Below are positions 1 through 7,995 of a stretch of 64,000 nucleotides of DNA, piece after piece. A model generated the notes under the pieces. That model saw only the letters and a program-made list of their open reading frames with translations, had not been told where the DNA came from and ran no database searches. Position numbers and translations under genes: made by a program. This stretch comes from an uncultured Clostridia bacterium (GTDB lineage: Bacteria > Bacillota > Clostridia > UBA1381), in assembly GCA_947623955.1 (NCBI GenBank), contig CANQIP010000006.1:16939-80938 (forward strand), written 5' to 3'. Position 1 is the first letter of the stretch. The number at the start of each line of letters is the position of its first letter.

Positions 1-1242
1 CTTCTGTCTTTGCAACTTGTCGGCGTAATGCGCCGCCGTAACGGTCATATTCGCGAAATATCCCGACATTGGGAACATCATCGCCACGCATAAAAGCACC
101 GACCAGAACGTTATATGCCGCGTCGCGATGAAAAAGAACACCGCGCAGTAAAGCGATATGAGCGGTATGAGCGTCGTGTAGTAATGCGTGTACGCGAAGC
201 CCATAAGCGCGGGTATAAGCGCGAACACCGATACGGTAGTTATGAGCGACGCCACTTTCGCGCCGAGCCTTTTCGCGAATACGAGCGATATTACCACGAG
301 CGCGATTATCGGCAGCGTCCAGTTTAAAAGCACCGAAAGGAGCGAGGCCGTCTGTTCCGCGCCCTCGGCGGCGTAGAGGAAGTTAAACGTAAACGTCGCG
401 AATATCATGTCGCCCAGAAGTCCCTTCGCCGCGAAAAATATACATATCGGCGCGGCGACCGCAGCCATGCCGCCTATCACCGCGGCAAGGTTTATAAACG
501 CGCTCTTTACGCGTCCGCTTATAAATTCCGTCACGAGCGTCACAAGCACAACGCCGCCTATCATTACGCCGTTGTTTATGCGTATAAACGCGCAGACGGC
601 GAAACACGCGCCGTAAATCGCCGAGTAAAGTGGCGGATGCGGCTCGTTTTCGGCTATCGCGAAATATTTTACCGCGAAATATATCGGTATTACGCACATG
701 AGCATGCAGTATTCCTCGCTCAGATTGCCATCGCTTATCGTCGCGGCGAACGCGAGTACCGTCAAAACGACGCAAATTACGGAGCGTATCGTTTTCGTGA
801 ATATGCGGGCCGTCTTATACATAAATATTGCTGTGAGCGACAAAAATACGCACTGCACTATCAGCACTCCGCTTTTTCCGCCCGTGAGCGCGAAACCGAG
901 CGCGTTTAAGTAAAACAGTATAGGACCCTTGTGGTCGAAATAGTCGCGGTACACGTTTCGTCCCTGCGCTATAGCCTTGCCCACTACCATGAAAATGCTC
1001 GAGTCGCCGTCGCAGTAATCGTTGTACAAAGGGCTGGTGGACGCCGACAGAAACAGCAGAAACGCCGTGCAGAACGCCGACAGCAAAATATATATTACAA
1101 TCCGCTTTATGAGATATTTGCGGTAATCGCCGTCCTGAAGGCGCGTCGGGTCGGGCAGGCGGATAAACTTCTTTTTCCCGAGCTTGCCCGCCTCGCGTAT
1201 TTTATCCATACTTATCTGATACGTTACCTCTTTTTTCGCCAT
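1..1242 (-). CDS. GT-C type membrane glycosyltransferase, C-terminus cut by window edge
   Basis: The minus-strand reading frame is open from the ATG at 1242 to the window edge, so about 414 codons are visible and the C-terminus is missing. GGAGG lies 8 nt before the ATG. A short basic N-terminus is followed by a membrane helix and then a first outside loop with an acidic pair (NDYCDGDS) and the motif RDYFDHKGPILF, the Asp-His-x-Gly-Pro signature of ArnT/PMT-like GT-C enzymes (RgtA/B/C/D-like fold). These transfer sugars from polyprenyl-phosphate donors outside the membrane. Many further hydrophobic helices follow. The acceptor is unknown. It is monocistronic here and divergent from the zinc-ribbon operon. 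The family call is firm, the substrate is not. Confidence 0.75.
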   Translation of the reverse strand, partial: MAKKEVTYQISMDKIREAGKLGKKKFIRLPDPTRLQDGDYRKYLIKRIVIYILLSAFCTAFLLFLSASTSPLYNDYCDGDSSIFMVVGKAIAQGRNVYRDYFDHKGPILFYLNALGFALTGGKSGVLIVQCVFLSLTAIFMYKTARIFTKTIRSVICVVLTVLAFAATISDGNLSEEYCMLMCVIPIYFAVKYFAIAENEPHPPLYSAIYGACFAVCAFIRINNGVMIGGVVLVTLVTEFISGRVKSAFINLAAVIGGMAAVAAPICIFFAAKGLLGDMIFATFTFNFLYAAEGAEQTASLLSVLLNWTLPIIALVVISLVFAKRLGAKVASLITTVSVFALIPALMGFAYTHYYTTLIPLISLYCAVFFFIATRHITFWSVLLCVAMMFPMSGYFANMTVTAAHYADKLQRQK

Positions 1243-1364
1243 ACTTACACCTCCGGCAGTATATCATATAAATAATACCACGCGCCGCCGCCATATTCAA
1301 TTTACGGCATATTACATTTTTCTAAAAATAACTTAACATAGGAACACGGAGCATTTATTTTTTG

Positions 1365-1393
1365 TTGTAAATTACGGAATTATATGGTACAAT
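1365..1393 (+). promoter_or_regulatory. Sigma-A type promoter of the SPFH/TPM operon
   Basis: TTGTAA (1365-1370), 17 nt, TACAAT (1388-1393), about 40 nt before the zinc-ribbon gene start. Seen in the sequence; activity is inferred. Confidence 0.6.
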
Positions 1394-1433
1394 ATTCTTA
1401 ATGGTATGAATGTTTGCCGGTAAGGAGGTAAAT

Positions 1434-2525
1434 ATGGCTGAAATACGGAATTTTAAATGTCCCTGCTGCGGCGCGCCGCTTGTGTTCGACGGCGTTTCGC
1501 AGACGCTCGACTGTTCCTCGTGTGGGAACAAGTTCGAGGTCGAGACGCTGAGACAGCTTGAGCAGGGAGCGAACGACGCGGCGAAGGAGTCAAAATTTGA
1601 CTGGACGCATTACGAGCCGCGAAACTATGAACCCGAGGGAGAAATCGACCTCGCATCGTATTCCTGTCCGTCGTGCGGCGCGGAAATAGCGGGCGACGAC
1701 AACCTCGGCGCGACGATATGCCCCTACTGCGGCAACTCCACGATAGTAAAGCGCAATTTTGAGGGCACGCTCCGTCCCGACTATATTATCCCGTTCAAGA
1801 CGGATAAGGACGGCGCGATGCGTGCGTTTGAAAACGCGTGCGCAAACGCCCCGTTTCTGCCGAAGGAATTTAAGGATAAACGCGTTGTTGAGAAAATGAC
1901 GGGCGTGTACGTGCCGTACTGGATGTTCGACTGCGACTGCGATATAAGCGCGGTATACGCCGCGACACGCGTTTCGGCATGGTCGGACGGTCGGTTCGAT
2001 TACGTGAAAACCGATTTCTACAAGCTTATCCGCGCAGGCAGCGTGGGGTTTGCCAATATCCCCGTGGACGCGTCGTCAAAGACGGACAACCGCTACATGG
2101 AGGGCGTTGAGCCGTTCGATTACAGCGCGGCTGTGGATTTTAACGCGGGATATTTGTCGGGCTGTCTTGCCGACAGGTACGACGTGAGCGCGGACGACAG
2201 CATAGAGCGCGCGAACGAGAGAGTAAAAAATACCGCCGCGGAGGTACTCGGCTCGACCGCCATGGGCTACGCCACGGTAATTCCCGAAAATTCAAGCATA
2301 AGCTTTTCGGGCGGTAAAATACGGTATTCGCTGCTCCCCGTGTGGATGCTGAATATCAAATACATGGACAAAATGTACAAGTACGTCATAAACGGTCAGA
2401 CGGGCAAGGTGTCGGGCGAATTCCCGACGAGCAAGGCTAAAAAAGTCCGCTTTTTCGCGGCTGTGTTCGGTGCGGTGTTTGCCGCGTGCGCGGCGTGCGT
2501 CCTGGCGTTCACGCATTTGATGTAA
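1434..2525 (+). CDS. Membrane-anchored double zinc-ribbon protein (YdjG-like)
   Basis: The protein has 363 aa if it starts at ATG 1434, which follows AAGGAGG at the right distance; an upstream in-frame ATG at 1410 has no ribosome site. There are two CxxC pairs near the N-terminus (CPCCG with CSSCG, then CPSCG with CPYCG), typical of TFIIB-type zinc ribbons. A long soluble middle region with several Trp/Tyr follows, then one C-terminal membrane helix (about residues 338-360). The gene heads an operon with a TPM-domain protein, a lipoprotein and an SPFH protein. In Bacillus subtilis the ydjFGHI operon pairs a protein of this kind with a TPM-like protein and an SPFH protein that bring a PspA paralogue to the membrane. 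A role in membrane-stress scaffolding is inferred from that parallel. Confidence 0.75.
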   Translation: MAEIRNFKCPCCGAPLVFDGVSQTLDCSSCGNKFEVETLRQLEQGANDAAKESKFDWTHYEPRNYEPEGEIDLASYSCPSCGAEIAGDDNLGATICPYCGNSTIVKRNFEGTLRPDYIIPFKTDKDGAMRAFENACANAPFLPKEFKDKRVVEKMTGVYVPYWMFDCDCDISAVYAATRVSAWSDGRFDYVKTDFYKLIRAGSVGFANIPVDASSKTDNRYMEGVEPFDYSAAVDFNAGYLSGCLADRYDVSADDSIERANERVKNTAAEVLGSTAMGYATVIPENSSISFSGGKIRYSLLPVWMLNIKYMDKMYKYVINGQTGKVSGEFPTSKAKKVRFFAAVFGAVFAACAACVLAFTHLM

Positions 2526-2539
2526 GGAGGGACGCTGTG

Positions 2540-3334
2540 ATGAAGAAAAGAATTTTTACGTTCCTCGCGGTCATATTCACGTTGACCGCCTTTGCGCCGT
2601 TTACATCGTTCGCCTACAACACGCCCGTCACGGACGAGGTCGGCTATCTTACGCAGGACGAAGTAAACGCGCTTAACTCGTACCTCGAACAAGTGCGGAA
2701 TGAATATGGCATGGATGTGGTCGTGTACATAGAGCAGTCGGCGGGTAGCAACAACGTGCTTTTGCGTGCGGACGACATATACGATTACCGCGGCTATGGC
2801 GCAGGTGAAAACCGCGACGGCATAATGATGTACATAAGCATGTACCCGCGCAAATACACGTTTTCGACGTGCGGCGAGGGTATACGCGTTTTTAACGACG
2901 CGGCGATAGAGCGTCTTACAGAGGTTGCGGGCGAGTACATGCGTGCGGGCGACTATTACGACGCGGTCGCGGCGTATGCCGAAGAGTCTTACAATATGCT
3001 CACGGCTGCGGCAAACGGCGAGGTGTACGGCGAAGGTGCGGCTGACGATTATACAAAGCCCGTCGCGTGGGGACTTGCGGGAATTATACCGCTTATAGTG
3101 GCAACGCTCACAACACGCGCGCGGAGCAGAGGAATGAACACGGCGCAGTACAACAATTCGGCTGCCGGTTACGTAAAAGGCGGTCTTAACCTCACGACCT
3201 CGAACGACCTCTTTCTGTACAGTTCGATAACGCGCACGCCGCGTATGCAAAACACCGCGAATTCCGGCGGCAGTACCACGCATATGTCGTCAAGCGGCGA
3301 AATGCACGGCGGTGGCGGCGGTGGCAGCTACTAA
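2540..3334 (+). CDS. TPM-domain membrane protein (YdjH-like)
   Basis: The protein has 264 aa. ATG 2540 sits 8-9 nt after AAGGAGG; the codon just before it is GTG, so the start could be one codon earlier. A cleavable-looking signal peptide ends near TSFA-YN. The TPM fold follows (VTDEVGYLTQDEVNALNSYL, then VVYIEQS and a Lys/Tyr-rich core), then a membrane helix around residues 180-197. The tail is low-complexity and ends in a Gly run and SY, the usual ending of TPM proteins. The domain therefore probably faces outside. The gene starts 14 nt after the zinc-ribbon gene stop. TPM domains occur in photosystem-repair and envelope proteins; the biochemical activity here is not known. Confidence 0.8.
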   Translation: MKKRIFTFLAVIFTLTAFAPFTSFAYNTPVTDEVGYLTQDEVNALNSYLEQVRNEYGMDVVVYIEQSAGSNNVLLRADDIYDYRGYGAGENRDGIMMYISMYPRKYTFSTCGEGIRVFNDAAIERLTEVAGEYMRAGDYYDAVAAYAEESYNMLTAAANGEVYGEGAADDYTKPVAWGLAGIIPLIVATLTTRARSRGMNTAQYNNSAAGYVKGGLNLTTSNDLFLYSSITRTPRMQNTANSGGSTTHMSSSGEMHGGGGGGSY

Positions 3335-3389
3335 GAAATTGATCCGCAGCGCGGATTAAAATAAATATTAAATTTACGGAGGGACTAAT

Positions 3390-3803
3390 ATGAAAAAAAC
3401 GAACAAGGTAATAGCCGTTCTGGCTGCAATGATTATGGTATTGGCTCTTGTCGCGGGCTGCGGCAATAACGCGGGCGGCAACAACGCGGCGGACGAGCCG
3501 AAGGTCGAGTCCGTTGTGGGAAAGTGGACGGTTGTGTCCGGCACGCTTCAAAGCGAGGAGTTTGATCCCAAAACTCTCGGCTTCGCTGTAGCGATGGAAT
3601 TTAAGGACGACGGTTCATTCAATTTAGTCTTGACAAGTTCCATGTTCCCCGATGCAGCCGAGGAGAGTGCCTCCGGCACATGGACGCAGGACGGTGAAAA
3701 TGTTACCATTACCGCAAACGACGAGTCTCTGGACGGAAAGCTTGAGGACGGAAAGCTTACATTTTCGGACGGCGACAGAAGCATGGTACTCGAAAGGGAA
3801 TAA
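3390..3803 (+). CDS. Small lipoprotein with a lipocalin-like beta domain
   Basis: This 137-aa protein has an N-terminal signal and a lipobox LVAGC, with Cys24 as the lipidation site, followed by a Gly/Asn linker. The mature part (VGKWTV, MEFKDDGSF, GTWTQDGENVTIT, LEDGKLTFSDGD) has the alternating strand pattern of small lipocalin-like proteins that are common in clostridial lipoproteins. The start has GGAGG. A small hairpin (ATCCGC with GCGGAT near 3343-3357) precedes it and might tune expression within the operon. It lies between the TPM and SPFH genes, a position with no counterpart in Bacillus ydjGHI, so it may be an operon-specific partner. Function unknown. Confidence 0.75.
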   Translation: MKKTNKVIAVLAAMIMVLALVAGCGNNAGGNNAADEPKVESVVGKWTVVSGTLQSEEFDPKTLGFAVAMEFKDDGSFNLVLTSSMFPDAAEESASGTWTQDGENVTITANDESLDGKLEDGKLTFSDGDRSMVLERE

Positions 3804-3827
3804 ACGAACTAAAAAGGAGATAAGACT

Positions 3828-5093
3828 ATGGGACTTTTAAAAGCCGGAGTCGGCGCGCTCACGGGCGTACTCGCCGATTCATGGAGAGATTATTTCTACT
3901 GCGAGGCGCTTGACGCCGACACTCTCGCGGTAAAGGGAGCAAAGCGCGAGGGTAAGCGCAGTTCAAACAAGCACGGCGACGACAATATTATATCGAACGG
4001 CTCAATCGTCGCGGTAAACGACGGTCAGTGCATGGTTATCGTAGACCAGGGCAAGGTCGTCGAGGTATGCGCCGAGCCGGGCGAATTTGTGTACGACACA
4101 TCGACCGATCCGAGCCTGTTCTACGGCAATCTGAAGGAAACGATTAAAGCCACCTTTGAGCAGCTCGGCAAGCGTTTCACGTTCGGCGGCGAGCCGGCGA
4201 AGGATCAGAGGGTGTACTACTTCAACACAAAGGAAATCGTCGGCAACAAGTACGGCACGCCCAGCCCCGTGCCGTTCCGCGTCGTTGACAAGAACATAGG
4301 TCTGGACGTGGATATAGCCATTCGCTGCCACGGCGAGTATTCGTACAAGCTTACCGACCCGATTTTGTTCTACACGAACGTGTGCGGCAACATATCGGAC
4401 GCGTACAAGCGCGACGCGATTGACAGTCAGCTTAAAACGGAACTGCTCACCGCACTGCAGCCCGCGTTCGCGAAAATTTCCGAGATGGGCGTGCGATACA
4501 GCGCGCTGCCGGCTCACACAACGAAAATTTCACAGGCGCTCAACGAGATACTCAGTAAGGAGTGGCGCGAGAGACGCGGTATAGAAATCGTCGTATTCGG
4601 AATATCGAGCGTAAACGCCTCCGAAGAGGACGAGAAGATGATCAAGGAAATTCAGCGCAACGCCGCTTTGCGCGACCCGAACATGGCTGCCGCGCACCTT
4701 ACGGGCGCGCAGGCACAGGCTATGCAGGACGCCGCGAAGAATGAGGGCGGTATGGGCGCCATGGGCGGATTTTTCGGCATGAACATGGCAAACAACGCCG
4801 CCGGCAATCAAGCCGCGAACCTGTTCGCGATGGGACAGCAGCAACAGCAGTCCGCGCCCGCGGCGGGCGGCTGGAAGTGTGAATGCGGCACGGAAAACAC
4901 CGGCAAATTCTGCTCCAACTGCGGCAAACCGCAGCCTACCTCGTGGAAATGCGAGTGCGGCACGGAAAACACGGGTAAGTTCTGCTCCAACTGCGGCAAG
5001 CCCAAGCCCGAGGGCTTTACGTGCGCTAAGTGCGGCTACACCGGCACGGGCGCGGCTCCGAAGTTCTGCCCGAACTGCGGAAACGCGTTTTAA
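3828..5093 (+). CDS. SPFH-domain protein with C-terminal zinc ribbons (YdjI-like)
   Basis: The protein has 421 aa, with AAAAGGAG before ATG 3828. Residues about 20-280 form an SPFH/band-7 domain of the virion-core/YdjI type (VAVNDGQCMVIVDQGKVVEV, PVPFRVVDKNIGLDVDIAIR, GIEIVVFGISSV). A Met/Ala/Gly/Gln-rich linker follows, then three zinc ribbons. Two are near-identical tandem copies of CECGTENTGKFCSNCGKP and the third is CAKCGYTG...CPNCG. SPFH proteins oligomerise into membrane scaffolds. With the TPM and zinc-ribbon genes upstream, this is probably the scaffold of the operon. In Bacillus YdjI recruits the PspA paralogue YdjF; no PspA-family gene is visible in this window. There is no obvious membrane helix, so attachment probably depends on partners. 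Confidence 0.85.
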   Translation: MGLLKAGVGALTGVLADSWRDYFYCEALDADTLAVKGAKREGKRSSNKHGDDNIISNGSIVAVNDGQCMVIVDQGKVVEVCAEPGEFVYDTSTDPSLFYGNLKETIKATFEQLGKRFTFGGEPAKDQRVYYFNTKEIVGNKYGTPSPVPFRVVDKNIGLDVDIAIRCHGEYSYKLTDPILFYTNVCGNISDAYKRDAIDSQLKTELLTALQPAFAKISEMGVRYSALPAHTTKISQALNEILSKEWRERRGIEIVVFGISSVNASEEDEKMIKEIQRNAALRDPNMAAAHLTGAQAQAMQDAAKNEGGMGAMGGFFGMNMANNAAGNQAANLFAMGQQQQQSAPAAGGWKCECGTENTGKFCSNCGKPQPTSWKCECGTENTGKFCSNCGKPKPEGFTCAKCGYTGTGAAPKFCPNCGNAF

Positions 5094-5114
5094 TCCGCGT
5101 TAAAATTAAAAATG

Positions 5115-5158
5115 AAAAACTGTGCCGGCCCGGGGGTAAAAGGCTGACACAGTTTTTT
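5115..5158. terminator. Bidirectional Rho-independent terminator
   Basis: AAAAACTGTG (5115-5124) pairs with CACAGTTTTT (5148-5157), flanked by A and T tracts on either side. It lies between the convergent SPFH gene and spoIIR and can serve both. Confidence 0.8.
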
Positions 5159-5187
5159 GTTTGCCGCCGCGCGGGCGGTCGTCGTAT

Positions 5188-5808
5188 TCAGTTTCCCGTG
5201 ATAAAGCGTTTTGCCTTCTGCACAAGCTCCACAACGCCGAAACGCACCTCAACGTTCCTGCCCGTACCCGTGATTATATCATAGGAGTCGGCGTTCAGTT
5301 CGCTTTTAAGGAGTTTGTCGCTTTCCTCGCTCAATTTACCGCCGCTGTTTTCGGTAAAGCACATCGGCGGGTACATCACGCACCACCAGTTTTTACCGCC
5401 GCCGCTGCCGAGTACGACGCGAACGCCGTAATATTCGCCCTCCGGCAGCGTTATACCGTCGTACTCCTTGCGCGGAAAATAAAATTTACCGTACTCCGCG
5501 CGCGACGTGTATGTACAGCCGTTTTCACTAAGCGTCTCGTCCGCTATACGCTTGATTTCGTCAAGACTGTTTGTTATTTTCGCTCTGCCCTCGCCTATAT
5601 CCGCGCTTTTAAGTCTCTCCCCCGCCTCGCTTATAACTGCGTCGCGTACCCTTAGCTTTACGCTCTGCGCGTCCGCGCCGTCGCTGTCGGCTATTATGTG
5701 CAGACGGATAAGATTGTTTTCAAGGTCGCCGTGAACAGCGTCGGAGTACGACGTGACGGCAGCCGTCAGCAAAAGCGCGATAAAAAAAGCAGCCGTAATC
5801 TTTTTCAT
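5188..5808 (-). CDS. spoIIR: Stage II sporulation protein R
   Basis: The protein has 206 aa and an N-terminal signal peptide. Family hallmarks are LIRLHIIADSDGADAQSVKLRVRDAV near residues 33-58 and NWWCVMYPPMCF near 140-151. SpoIIR is made in the forespore under sigma-F. It is secreted into the intermembrane space, where it triggers SpoIIGA to process pro-sigma-E in the mother cell. The length matches the family. The gene is divergent from ypeB, with 117 nt between them. That gap holds no clean vegetative promoter, consistent with compartment-specific sigma factors, though no sigma-F box was assigned with confidence. Confidence 0.92.
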   Translation of the reverse strand: MKKITAAFFIALLLTAAVTSYSDAVHGDLENNLIRLHIIADSDGADAQSVKLRVRDAVISEAGERLKSADIGEGRAKITNSLDEIKRIADETLSENGCTYTSRAEYGKFYFPRKEYDGITLPEGEYYGVRVVLGSGGGKNWWCVMYPPMCFTENSGGKLSEESDKLLKSELNADSYDIITGTGRNVEVRFGVVELVQKAKRFITGN

Positions 5809-5925
5809 TTCATTTCTCCCCGTTTTCGTGATTTTAATTTAAGTATTGACAAATCCTTGAATTTAATACATATTTTCTTTTTCGGCGGCTAATACTAAAG
5901 AAAAAACTTTAAAAGGAGTATTATA

Positions 5926-7287
5926 ATGGAAAAGGTAAAAAATGTGCATATATGGCTTTACTCGGTGCTTATCGCGGGGCTTGTCACCGCGCTCGTGTGG
6001 GGCGCGGCGTCGTCCAAGAGCGCGAGGGCGCTTGAAATCTCGAACGAAAACGCCTATAACCGCGCGTTCTTCGAGCTCACCGACCACGTCTCGAATATCA
6101 ATAACTATTTGAGCAAGGCACGGCTCGCGAACGGTGCGTCGTCGCTCGCAAAAATTTCGGGCGACATATTCCGCGAAAGCACGTCGGCAAAGGCTTGTCT
6201 CGGTCAGCTCCCCACGTCGCAGGTACAGCTTGACAACACGTCAAAATTTCTCTCGCAGGTCGGCGATTACACGTACGTGCTGTCGCAGAACATGATCAAC
6301 GGTCAGTCGCCGTCGGACGAGGAACGCGAGAACCTTTCAAAGCTCAACGAGTACGCGTCCGATTTGAGTGACACGCTCACGGAAATCCAGAGTAAAATCA
6401 CAAGCGGCGAGATACACATTTCGGAAAAGGACGGTAAAGGCATCATCGGCGAGGAAACAGCCGAGGCTGCGGGCGAGGATATTTTTGCCGACCTTGAAAA
6501 CGTCGAAAAGTCGTTCGAGGATTACCCGTCGCTGATATACGACGGCCCGTTTTCGGAGCATATAGAGAACCGCAAGCCCGCGCTTCTCGAAAACGCGGAC
6601 AACATCTCGCAAGCCGACGCGCTCAAAAAAGCGGAGCAGTTCCTCGGCGGCAACGGCGGCTCGCTCGTATTCTCGGGTCTTTCGGAAAACACGCCCGTGC
6701 CGGCTTACACGTTCACGAAGGACACCGACAACGGTCAGATTTCGATAAGCGTCACGCGCAAGGGCGGCTATATTCTTTCCTACCTCAACAGCCGCAGCGT
6801 CGGCGACGCGCTTTTGACGATCGACGAGGCGACGGAGCGCGCCGCGCAGTTTTTGCAGACGAACGGCTTTTACAGCATGCAGCGCAGCTACTACGACAAG
6901 CTCGGCTCTATCGCCACGATTAACTTCGCGTACGTGCAGGACAACGTGACGTGCTACAGCGACCTCGTGAAGGTGCGCGTCGCGCTCGACAACGGCGAGG
7001 TTATCGGTATTGAGACGAACGGTTATATCATGAACCACACCGAGCGTTCTCTCGCCGAGCCGCAGCTTACGATGGAGGACGCGCAGTCGTATGTTTCTAC
7101 CGGTCTTGAGGTTAGCGGCAAAAAGCTTGCGCTCATACCGAAGGACAGTATGCGCGAGGTGCTTTGCTATGAGTACGCCGGAGCGTTTGCGGGTAAAAAC
7201 TTCCTCGTGTACGTCAACGCCGACACCGGTGCGGAGGAGGAAATATTTATCCTTATCGAAAGCCCCGAGGGCGTGCTGACGGTTTAA
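5926..7287 (+). CDS. ypeB: Germination protein YpeB
   Basis: The protein has 453 aa and starts after AAAAGGAG. One N-terminal membrane helix (about residues 8-27) is followed by a helical domain with the YpeB pattern NAYNRAFFELTDHVSNINNYLSKA and VGDYTYVLS. The C-terminal half has PepSY-like repeats with the conserved DALKKAEQFLG segment. YpeB is needed for assembly and stability of the spore cortex-lytic enzyme SleB, and sleB usually lies just upstream of it. Here that place is taken by the divergent spoIIR and no SleB-like gene is seen in the window. Family assignment is strong. Confidence 0.9.
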   Translation: MEKVKNVHIWLYSVLIAGLVTALVWGAASSKSARALEISNENAYNRAFFELTDHVSNINNYLSKARLANGASSLAKISGDIFRESTSAKACLGQLPTSQVQLDNTSKFLSQVGDYTYVLSQNMINGQSPSDEERENLSKLNEYASDLSDTLTEIQSKITSGEIHISEKDGKGIIGEETAEAAGEDIFADLENVEKSFEDYPSLIYDGPFSEHIENRKPALLENADNISQADALKKAEQFLGGNGGSLVFSGLSENTPVPAYTFTKDTDNGQISISVTRKGGYILSYLNSRSVGDALLTIDEATERAAQFLQTNGFYSMQRSYYDKLGSIATINFAYVQDNVTCYSDLVKVRVALDNGEVIGIETNGYIMNHTERSLAEPQLTMEDAQSYVSTGLEVSGKKLALIPKDSMREVLCYEYAGAFAGKNFLVYVNADTGAEEEIFILIESPEGVLTV

Positions 7288-7293
7288 CGGTGT

Positions 7294-7330
7294 AAAAAGG
7301 CGTATCGCTGACAAGGCGGTACGCCTTTTT
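7294..7330 (+). terminator. Rho-independent terminator after ypeB
   Basis: AAAAAGGCGTA (7294-7304) pairs with TACGCCTTTTT (7320-7330); more T-rich sequence follows. Confidence 0.85.
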
Positions 7331-7640
7331 ATTCTTTTTTGTTGACTTATTCGCGAAATGTGGTATAACAAATGTACCACATTTTTTACTTTGTTATATT
7401 AAATATATAACACTGCTTTTTTAATACCGTATTTTAGAATATTCGGTTTGAATATTTTATTTCTATTAGGGGAAGGTTTGTGTTTGTACAAAACGCAGGC
7501 TTTATATAAGATACCTTCCTTAATAGATTTCTTTTGGTAGTGTTTTATATGCAAAGTAAAATGTGTGGTAACATTTCCAAGCCGCGTTTTTATGCGTGGT
7601 GCGGATTTGTGCCACGCATTTTTTAGTGGGGATTTCTGCA
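7331..7640. other. AT-rich intergenic stretch without a supported gene
   Basis: About 310 nt between the ypeB terminator and the composite repeat. A minus-strand frame of about 80 codons exists, but it has no ribosome site and no recognisable family. A near-palindrome (TGGTACAT/ATGTACCA-like, about 7360-7382) and a weak GTGGCACAAAT...ATTTGTGCCACGC-type symmetry are the only structures noticed. Confidence 0.5.
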
Positions 7641-7955
7641 AGCCTCCCCTATTATGGGAGGTGTCGGCGCGTGCTATTGCGCAGCAATAGCTGGCAAAGC
7701 CGACGGAGGGGTTTGGAACGCAAATGAAACCCCTCCGTCACACTACGTGTGACAGCTCCCCTGGTAGGGGAGCCTCACGATATACAACGCACGCAGTTAG
7801 CCTCTCCTTGAGGAGAGGTGGCATCGCAAAGCGATGACGGAGAGGTGGCAACACGCATTTTAGGAAACCACCTCTCAGTCGCCTACGGCGACAGCTCCCC
7901 TCAAGGGGAGCCTCACGCTTACGCGTCGTAGGGGCGAACCGTGTTCGCCCGCAAA
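7641..7955. repeat. Composite palindromic intergenic repeat, copy A
   Basis: Two nested palindromic units lie in tandem. The first runs from AGCCTCCCCT (7641) through GACGGAGGGGTTT and its inverse AACCCCTCCGTC, then a TCACAC/GTGTGA hairpin, to AGCTCCCCT...AGGGGAGC near 7773. The second (about 7800-7916) repeats the plan with AGCCTCTCCT, GACGGAGAGGTGG and CCACCTCTC, a GTCGCC/GGCGAC hairpin and a terminal CTCCCCT/AGGGGAG pair. A 26-nt GGGCGAA/TTCGCCC hairpin unit (7929-7954) closes it. Related copies occur at 48.1 and 60.0 kb. It looks like a non-autonomous MITE-like or REP-like family; no transposase is present. Confidence 0.8.
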
Positions 7956-7995
7956 TGTTACATTCATATCAAATAAATTTACGGAGGAAGAAAAA

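Noticed and set aside
2396..3283. Minus-strand frame of about 295 codons
   Set aside because: Antisense to the zinc-ribbon and TPM genes; Arg/Val-rich shadow.
6337..7380. Minus-strand frame of about 350 codons
   Set aside because: Antisense to ypeB and crosses its terminator.
7399..7641. Minus-strand 80-codon frame in the gap after ypeB
   Set aside because: No ribosome site, no known domain, and partly inside a region with weak inverted repeats.
7641..7955. CRISPR array
   Set aside because: The repeats are nested palindromes of different sequence without regular spacers; no cas gene is present.
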